A program made the position numbers and the translations under genes. From Bradyrhizobium sp. WBOS07 (lineage in GTDB: Bacteria; Pseudomonadota; Alphaproteobacteria; Rhizobiales; Xanthobacteraceae): DNA of 64,000 nt. Below the pieces are notes generated by a model, which searched no databases, was not told the origin of the DNA, and was given only the letters and a program-made list of their open reading frames with translations. The stretch lies in assembly GCF_024585165.1 (NCBI RefSeq), contig NZ_CP029008.1:2542001-2606000 (forward strand). The letters are read 5' to 3'. This document shows positions 58,805 through 64,000 of the stretch, piece by piece; the stretch's first letter is position 1; every line of letters starts with the position of its first letter.

Positions 58805-59410
58805 CCTTCAAAAATATTCCACTTTCCCGAATTTCGGTTTTGTGGCATAGAGCACTCATCCCGGCCCTGCCAAAGGGGCGCTTCGCGATCGTCACGAGAT
58901 GCGGGTTGGGGTGCGGTGGACGCGGTAGCGCCGGCGCGACAGGCGGTGACAGGGACGGGCGACCGTTGAGTCATGCGCAGCACGCTACGACACGGCGCGG
59001 TCACAGCGTTTCTGTTGATGGTCGGGGGCGCGCACATCGGGCCCCAGATGCTGAGGCAGGAACGTCCGCGGACGGAGAAGTCGTGTGGTCCCGACGCCCG
59101 GGGTTCTGGCGTCAAATCTCGCGGTGATGCGGCGCCAACCGGCGCGCGCATCGATCAGCCGCAAGGCAACGGGGGCAATAGTGCAACGCTCCCCGAGGAG
59201 AGCACGAAGGACACCGTTAAAACCATCCGCGCAGGGAAGGCCGGGCGACCGGCACACCTGTGGTCCACCCCGTGTGCGTTCTTACGCCCACGGACCTGCG
59301 GGTGCGCCGGCGCCCGGCATTCCCTGCGCCCTTTGGCCTTTCATGGGGCGAAACGAACAGCAAAGCTCGGGCGAAAGAAGCCGCGGGGATGCGAAGGCGC
59401 GTCTGCAACC
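58805..59410. repeat. about 600-bp structured intergenic element of Bradyrhizobium type
   Basis: The stretch from TTCCACTTTCCCG to GATGCGAAGGCGCGTC matches, from memory, a family of long non-coding repeats in Bradyrhizobium and Rhodopseudomonas that annotators often mistake for ORFs. Its second half folds into nested hairpins: 59229-59246 with 59312-59329 (18 bp, one mismatch), 59249-59258 with 59301-59310 (one mismatch), and inner 59270-59293. No frame here shows protein-like features. Confidence 0.7.
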
Positions 59411-59422
59411 ACGCACTCGCTG

Positions 59423-59521
59423 TCATAGCCCGCGAAGGCGGGCGATCCAGTATTCCAGAAAAGCCCGTGATCGAACCGAGAAGCCGCGGCGTACTGGATT
59501 CCCCGCCTGCGCGGGGAATGA
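59423..59521. repeat. inverted pair of GC-rich hairpin repeats
   Basis: TCATAGCCCGCGAAGGCGGG... (59423-59452) and TACTGGATTCCCCGCCTGCG... (59492-59521) are inverted copies, each with its own GC hairpin and ending in GATCCAGTA / TACTGGAT. This family is abundant in related genomes. Confidence 0.75.
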
Positions 59522-59559
59522 CCGCGTCAGTTGGAGAGGCAAGTTGTCACCCATATTCC

Positions 59560-59637
59560 GTCATTGCGAGCGCAGCGAAGCAATCCAGAGTCCCACCGCA
59601 GAGGCAGTCTGGATTGCTTCGCTGCGCTCGCAATGAC
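59560..59637. repeat. perfect 30-bp inverted repeat
   Basis: The left arm 59560-59589 (starting GTCATTGCGAGCGCAGCG) and the right arm 59608-59637 are exact reverse complements across an 18-base loop. This repeat is scattered widely in Bradyrhizobiaceae; it may terminate the gene ending at 59677 from the right. Confidence 0.9.
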
Positions 59638-59676
59638 GGCGCGGCGGGAGTGCGCCCCTTTCCCGTCGAGCGTCCG

Positions 59677-60450
59677 CTACGCCGCCGCCTTCTGCCGCGC
59701 GACCAGGGCCTCGCCGAACGCCTCGAACAGCTTGCGGTTGATCGGATTGTGCTGGGGATCGTATTCGGCATGCCATTGCACGCCGAGCGCGAAGCTCGGG
59801 GCTTCCGCGATCCGGATCGCCTCGATGGTGCCGTCCTCGGCGACGCCCTCGATCAGAACGCGCTTGCCGGGATCGAGAATGCCCTGGCCGTGCAGCGAAT
59901 TGACCCTGATCTTCTCGCAACCGAGGATTCTCGCGAACGCCCCGCCCGGCGTCAGGTCGACATCGTGGCGGTCGGCGAACACGACGGTCGGATCGGGATG
60001 GATCTCGCCATTCTCGAGCCGGGGCATGCGATGGTTCATGCGGCCGGGAATTTCGCGGATCTCGGGATGCAGCGAGCCGCCGAAGGCAACGTTCATCTCC
60101 TGCAGGCCGCGGCAGATGCCAAACAGCGGGATGCCGCGGGATACGCAGGCGACCGAAAGGGCCAGCGCCACCTCGTCGCGGTGGATGTCGTAGGGCTCGT
60201 GCTTCTCGCAGGGGTCGACGTTGAAGCGGGTCGGATGCACGTTGGCCCGGGCGCCGGTGAGGATGATGCCGTCCACCGTGTCGAGCAATGCCGCGATATC
60301 GGTGATGTCGGGCGAGCCCGCGAACATCACCGGCAAGCCGCCGGAGACCTCGGCCACGGCGCGCAAGTTTCGCTCGCCCACCATCTGGACCTGAAATCGA
60401 TTTTCGACGCGATGGGCGTTCCCGATCACGCCGACGACCGGCTTTCTCAT
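59677..60450 (-). CDS. class I glutamine amidotransferase-like hydrolase (PuuD/gamma-Glu-GABA hydrolase family)
   Basis: 257 residues. Triad Cys113 (GICRGLQEM), His227 and Glu229 (GVQWHAEYD), with the family loops intact. Members hydrolyse gamma-glutamyl amides such as gamma-glutamyl-GABA in polyamine breakdown; the substrate here is unproven. It lies alone, facing the repeat region, 90 bases downstream of the next gene's end. Confidence 0.9.
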   Translation of the reverse strand: MRKPVVGVIGNAHRVENRFQVQMVGERNLRAVAEVSGGLPVMFAGSPDITDIAALLDTVDGIILTGARANVHPTRFNVDPCEKHEPYDIHRDEVALALSVACVSRGIPLFGICRGLQEMNVAFGGSLHPEIREIPGRMNHRMPRLENGEIHPDPTVVFADRHDVDLTPGGAFARILGCEKIRVNSLHGQGILDPGKRVLIEGVAEDGTIEAIRIAEAPSFALGVQWHAEYDPQHNPINRKLFEAFGEALVARQKAAA

Positions 60451-60540
60451 CTGTCGTTCCGCGCCTCTCCGTCAGAAGATTCCCGTAACATGCCCCCCGG
60501 ATGTAACAAATTCAACCGAAGGGATCGCGGGACGGCAATG

Positions 60541-62241
60541 CTATTTTCGCGCAAATGCCGCCGCCCCGGCCGCCCGGCCACCTCGCAGATGCTTCCACGC
60601 TCCAGCGACGAAAAGCCGGATCCGGTCAAACAGAACCGCCGCCAGAATGGCGCTCGCGCCGCCCAGAAACGGGACGGCATAATAGGCGTAGCGGTTGAAG
60701 CCGTAGACCAGAAACGCCGGAAACGCGAGGCTGACGAGTGCGAGCAGGATCATCAGGCTGCCGCCGGCGACCAGACCAGGGGGGAGCGGGCGCAAGAATC
60801 CGTAGCGGGCGCCGATGGCGCCTGCAAACAGGACGACCGCGAGGATCAGGGTTGCCGCGGACACCCAGCGGATCGGTCCCGGAAGCTCATCATACTCGCT
60901 CGATATGGTCAGCCCGTACCAGAGATCGGCCAGATCCGGCCGCGGCTGGTAGCCGAACGTCAGGAGACGGTCCAGTTTCACCTGCACATAGTCCGGCGAC
61001 GGCAAGAGCCACCGCTCGAGCCGCCAGTGAGGCTTGTAATAGTCGTAGATCAGCCGCCGATATTTGAGCCCGGTTGGGCTTCCAAACATGGGATAGGCGT
61101 CCCGGCGCACGAAGAATTCGTAGCCCTGCGGATTGACGGCGCGCCGCGCCGCGCCATTGCCGTCAAACAGAAGGAAGTACATTTCGCGCAGAAAATGCTT
61201 GCTGATGTGCCGGTACAGCGTCGACGGTGTCGTCAGCGTCTCGATGAAGATGTCGCGAACCACCTTCTCGAATTCTTCCGGGGTGTCGCCCGGCTTCTTC
61301 AGCTCCTCCAGAGCGCCGAAGGGCCATTGATAGACCACGATGTCGGACCAGCCGGTGGGCGTATCCAGTGCCCGCATCCGCTCGACATAGGCCCGCGCCT
61401 TGGCTTTCCGGTCGAGATGGACCCCGTGATCGAAGTCGCCGGAATAGCCGACCACGAATGCCATAACGGCCACGCTTTCGCTGCCGGCCGGACGTTTTCC
61501 AATCGCGTAATTCACCGCCGTGGGGATCAGGTACACGGCCGTGGCGAGGCCGCCTGCGAGCGCCACCACGCTCAGTCGGCGGAGCCATCCGGCATCCAGC
61601 ACCACGACCAACCAGAGCAGGATGACCGCAGCTTGTCCGACCGCGGCCGACCGGCACGTCATGACGGCCCCCAGGCTTGCCCCGAGCGCCGCTGCGGCGA
61701 CAAAGGGCGACCAGTTCCTGAAGACGATGCCTGCGGCGAGGAAGGCCGCAAGGCTGACCAGAAAGTTCGAGATGCTCTCGGCGCCGATCGTGTTGTCGTA
61801 GTGAACCGTGCGCGCGTAGAGCGCGGCGATCAGAAAGGCCAGGACCGACAGGATCCGGGGCGCACCGGCAAAGCGCACCGTCGCGGCGACGAGAAGAGCC
61901 GTGCCGATGCTCATCAGATGCTGGACGATGACGAAGACCACGATATGCGGCCCGAACAGCTTGGACAGCAGCACCAGGAACACCGCCAGGCCGTACGGCC
62001 GCTTCCCGGTATTATCGATGTAATGGCCGTTCAGAATGGCCTGCGCTTCGTCCAGATAGGCATCGCTATCCTCGTGGACGAAATGATCCGGCCAGGCCAC
62101 CAGAAACGCCAGATGAACCATCAGGGCAAGACCGATGGCCCAGACCCAGATCCCGAGCCACGTGATACGGCTCGCCCGTGCGAGGAGCGCCTGCCACTTC
62201 CGACTTGGCCCCCACCCACCCCCGATGTCGCTAGCAGGCAA
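60541..62241 (-). CDS. multi-pass membrane protein, GT-C glycosyltransferase-like
   Basis: 566 residues, about ten transmembrane helices. The first periplasmic loop has an acidic HEDSDAYLDEA motif (E57-D60 region), typical of lipid-sugar-dependent GT-C enzymes (ArnT/PMT style), and a large periplasmic region lies at about 255-440. A glycosyl or sugar-modifying role in surface polysaccharide assembly fits the neighbours. The start at TTG 62241 is uncertain; no sugar specificity can be read. Confidence 0.7.
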   Translation of the reverse strand: MPASDIGGGWGPSRKWQALLARASRITWLGIWVWAIGLALMVHLAFLVAWPDHFVHEDSDAYLDEAQAILNGHYIDNTGKRPYGLAVFLVLLSKLFGPHIVVFVIVQHLMSIGTALLVAATVRFAGAPRILSVLAFLIAALYARTVHYDNTIGAESISNFLVSLAAFLAAGIVFRNWSPFVAAAALGASLGAVMTCRSAAVGQAAVILLWLVVVLDAGWLRRLSVVALAGGLATAVYLIPTAVNYAIGKRPAGSESVAVMAFVVGYSGDFDHGVHLDRKAKARAYVERMRALDTPTGWSDIVVYQWPFGALEELKKPGDTPEEFEKVVRDIFIETLTTPSTLYRHISKHFLREMYFLLFDGNGAARRAVNPQGYEFFVRRDAYPMFGSPTGLKYRRLIYDYYKPHWRLERWLLPSPDYVQVKLDRLLTFGYQPRPDLADLWYGLTISSEYDELPGPIRWVSAATLILAVVLFAGAIGARYGFLRPLPPGLVAGGSLMILLALVSLAFPAFLVYGFNRYAYYAVPFLGGASAILAAVLFDRIRLFVAGAWKHLRGGRAAGAAAFARK

Positions 62242-62304
62242 ATCGATTCTCCAAATGCACTGGCGGCGCGAAGGCGGCAGCGGCCCCGCGCCAGGAAGAT
62301 CAGA

Positions 62305-63108
62305 TCACGCCGGGCGGGTGCCGGACACCGTCCAGCTATAGCCGTGGCGATGGTAGAGCCTGACGTCACCAAATCCGCCATCCGACAACAGCGCTTCTGC
62401 CTCGGCGCGGGTATAATATTTTGCGTAAGCGGGATTGAGCTGGTCGTAGATGGTCAAGCGGCGGACGCTGCGGGGAAACTTCGCAAGCACCGAGCGCATG
62501 TAGGACCGCATCGGCAGCGGCAAGATCCGGCACAGCCCGATATAGGCCGTGAGTGCCCATTCAAGGCCGTGGGACAGCACCACGAGCAACCGGTGCGGCA
62601 GCAGCACCGTGAGCTTGCGCAGCGGGATCGCGAGCGACAAATAGGTCTCGTTGCCTTCGTAGCCATAGAGCCAGACGATGCAGCGTCCTCCCGGACGCAG
62701 GGCCGCGAATGCGGCGCGAACCACGGGGGCCGGTTCGGGGATGTGATGCAGGACCCCCATCGAAACCACGTAGTCGAGCCCGAGATCGGGCGGCAACCGG
62801 TCGCCTGGTGCCTGCAAATACTCGATGCGGTCGGCTCGCGCCGCCGTATTGTCCTTCAGGACCCGCATGGCGTCGGACGGCTCGACCGCAACGACGCGGG
62901 CCGCCCCCGCATCGAGCAGCATGTTGACGATGCGTCCGGTACCGCTTCCGATGTCGGCGATCCGCTTGCCCGCGACGTCTTCGAGGGCGAGCAGCGGACC
63001 GAACAGATCGGCAAGGAGATCGGCCGAGCCGTAATAGCCGGGATTGTCGCGGAAGGCGGTCCACTGCTCGCCAAAATCGCTGATCGTCTGATCCTTCAGG
63101 TCCGGCAT
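62305..63108 (-). CDS. class I SAM-dependent methyltransferase
   Basis: 267 residues. The N-terminal FGEQWTAF is typical of methyltransferases in polysaccharide clusters; motif I RIADIGSGTGRIV (about 49-61) and VVSMGVLHHIPEP are clear. It starts 16 bases after the asparagine-synthetase gene and lies 63 bases before the membrane protein gene, so the three likely form one operon. Confidence 0.88.
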   Translation of the reverse strand: MPDLKDQTISDFGEQWTAFRDNPGYYGSADLLADLFGPLLALEDVAGKRIADIGSGTGRIVNMLLDAGAARVVAVEPSDAMRVLKDNTAARADRIEYLQAPGDRLPPDLGLDYVVSMGVLHHIPEPAPVVRAAFAALRPGGRCIVWLYGYEGNETYLSLAIPLRKLTVLLPHRLLVVLSHGLEWALTAYIGLCRILPLPMRSYMRSVLAKFPRSVRRLTIYDQLNPAYAKYYTRAEAEALLSDGGFGDVRLYHRHGYSWTVSGTRPA

Positions 63109-63124
63109 GCGTCCACCTAGCCGC

Positions 63125-64000
63125 TCATGCCTGGCGCGGCGCCGGCGCTGCCAGCCCCGTCAACCAGATGCCCAGCGTCAGGATCGGCCAGAGCGCAAAT
63201 GCGTTGTCGCTGCTGGCTTCGCGATGCGCGTTCCACAGCTGCCGGATTGCGTCCGGCTTCATCAAGGGCGCGAAGACGTCAGCTTCGCGGTCGAGCACCC
63301 GTTCGCAGATCGGCCGCAATCCGCCGCGCCGCATCAATTGCGCGATCGGCACGTTGAAGCCGCGCTTGCGCGACCATGCGGCCTCGGCCGGCATGCCCAG
63401 GCGCTCGGCCAGCTTGCGCAACACGTATTTCGGCGCGCCCTTGGGCCAGGGATTGAGCAGCGAGACGTCGAGCCTGCCGGCGAGGTCCATGACGCGCCGG
63501 TCGAGGATTGGAACGCGCACCTCGAGACCATGCGCCATGCTCATGGCATCGACCTTGGTGAGAACGCTCTGGAGGTGGAAGCGCTGGTCGGCGATCAGCG
63601 CCCGATCCAGCACCTTCTCGTGCGGCTCCGCATAATACTCGGCGTATTCCGCGAACGGGTCCGCCGATGCAAGATCGGCCATCCCGCGGCCATAGATTCT
63701 CTCGGCGAGAAACCGGGGAACGAGCCGCCGCCATTGCAGATGCGGGCTGCTGCCGCCGTCGCCGAGACCGAGCGCGAAGCGGGCGAGTTGCGCGGCTACC
63801 GGAAGCCGCTTCTCGTTGCCGCGCACGGACGCATAGGCAAGGCGACCGGTCAGGCCTGCGACGCGGCGCGGCACCAGGTGACGCGCGCCCTCCGCCATCA
63901 TGGTCGCGGCGTAGGTTTCGTATCCCGCAAAGAACTCGTCGCCGCCATCGCCCGAGAGCACCACGGTGGAATGCCGCCGGACCGCACCGGCGAGGTGATA
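63125..64000 (-). CDS. asparagine synthetase (glutamine-hydrolysing), C-terminal part, cut by window edge
   Basis: About 291 codons visible; the N-terminal glutaminase and the PP-loop lie beyond 64000. The synthetase domain is recognised from VLSGDGGDEFFAGYETYA, SMAHGLEVRVPILDRRVMDLAG and RKRGFNVPIAQLM. AsnB paralogues of this kind are frequent in exopolysaccharide and O-antigen clusters, where they may amidate an uronic acid. The frame stays open to the window end, so the true start is outside. Confidence 0.9.
   Translation of the reverse strand, partial: YHLAGAVRRHSTVVLSGDGGDEFFAGYETYAATMMAEGARHLVPRRVAGLTGRLAYASVRGNEKRLPVAAQLARFALGLGDGGSSPHLQWRRLVPRFLAERIYGRGMADLASADPFAEYAEYYAEPHEKVLDRALIADQRFHLQSVLTKVDAMSMAHGLEVRVPILDRRVMDLAGRLDVSLLNPWPKGAPKYVLRKLAERLGMPAEAAWSRKRGFNVPIAQLMRRGGLRPICERVLDREADVFAPLMKPDAIRQLWNAHREASSDNAFALWPILTLGIWLTGLAAPAPRQA

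Noticed and set aside
59260..63120. 1286-codon open frame on the plus strand across several genes
   Set aside because: It runs antisense to three well-supported genes and through the repeat region; no domain structure, so it is a GC-driven artefact.

Overview
The window reads as chromosomal DNA of a high-GC alphaproteobacterium of the Bradyrhizobium / Rhodopseudomonas group, most likely Bradyrhizobium. The basis is the single-copy core genes (a complete nuoA-N operon followed by birA, rnj and mce; glnB-glnA; tig, clpP, clpX and lon), the codon use, and several dispersed palindromic repeats that I recognise from that group. Species cannot be fixed by eye. No phage, insertion sequence or CRISPR array was found.

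Layout. 1-3.1 kb: a methyltransferase, a yidB-glsB stress-type pair with an EcfG-like promoter, small membrane proteins, DUF1467 and methylmalonyl-CoA epimerase. 3.1-21.2 kb, minus strand: ribonuclease J, biotin ligase and the 14 complex I genes. Two non-canonical genes sit inside the nuo operon: an FkbM-type methyltransferase between nuoD and nuoE, and a 66-residue membrane protein between nuoE and nuoF. 21.9-30.4 kb is an accessory stretch: a TonB-dependent siderophore receptor, an outer-membrane beta-barrel protein, a small secreted protein and a pair of exported caspase-like proteins. The first of these has an intact His/Cys dyad joined through a 21-unit Ala/Ser tetrapeptide repeat to a C-terminal S74-type self-cleaving chaperone domain. 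The second carries Sel1 repeats and has lost both catalytic residues.

30.5-34.5 kb holds tRNA-Asp, an HU-like protein, peptidase T, a membrane protein with a 24-residue micro-protein, and small hypotheticals. 34.1-41.0 kb is a heavy-metal efflux operon (His-rich small protein, czcC, czcB, czcA and a CDF exporter) with overlapping genes. 41-44.4 kb has two acyltransferase-3 membrane enzymes and a methyltransferase, then tRNA-Val. 44.5-52.1 kb is the protein quality-control block (GFA protein, lon, clpX, clpP, tig), then tRNA-Leu. 52.3-53.6 kb is a multicopper-oxidase-like gene split by one in-frame stop. 53.6-57.4 kb has nnr and, divergently, glnB-glnA with a good sigma-54 promoter. 57.9-58.7 kb encodes a class III nucleotidyl cyclase. 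58.8-59.6 kb is packed with repeats, including a strongly structured element. 59.7-64 kb has a class I amidotransferase and the start of a surface-glycan-type cluster (GT-C-like membrane protein, methyltransferase and an asparagine synthetase cut by the window end).

The most novel-looking system is the caspase-S74 / pseudo-caspase pair at 26657-30380. Next are the structured repeat at 58805-59410 and the methyltransferase embedded in the complex I operon.
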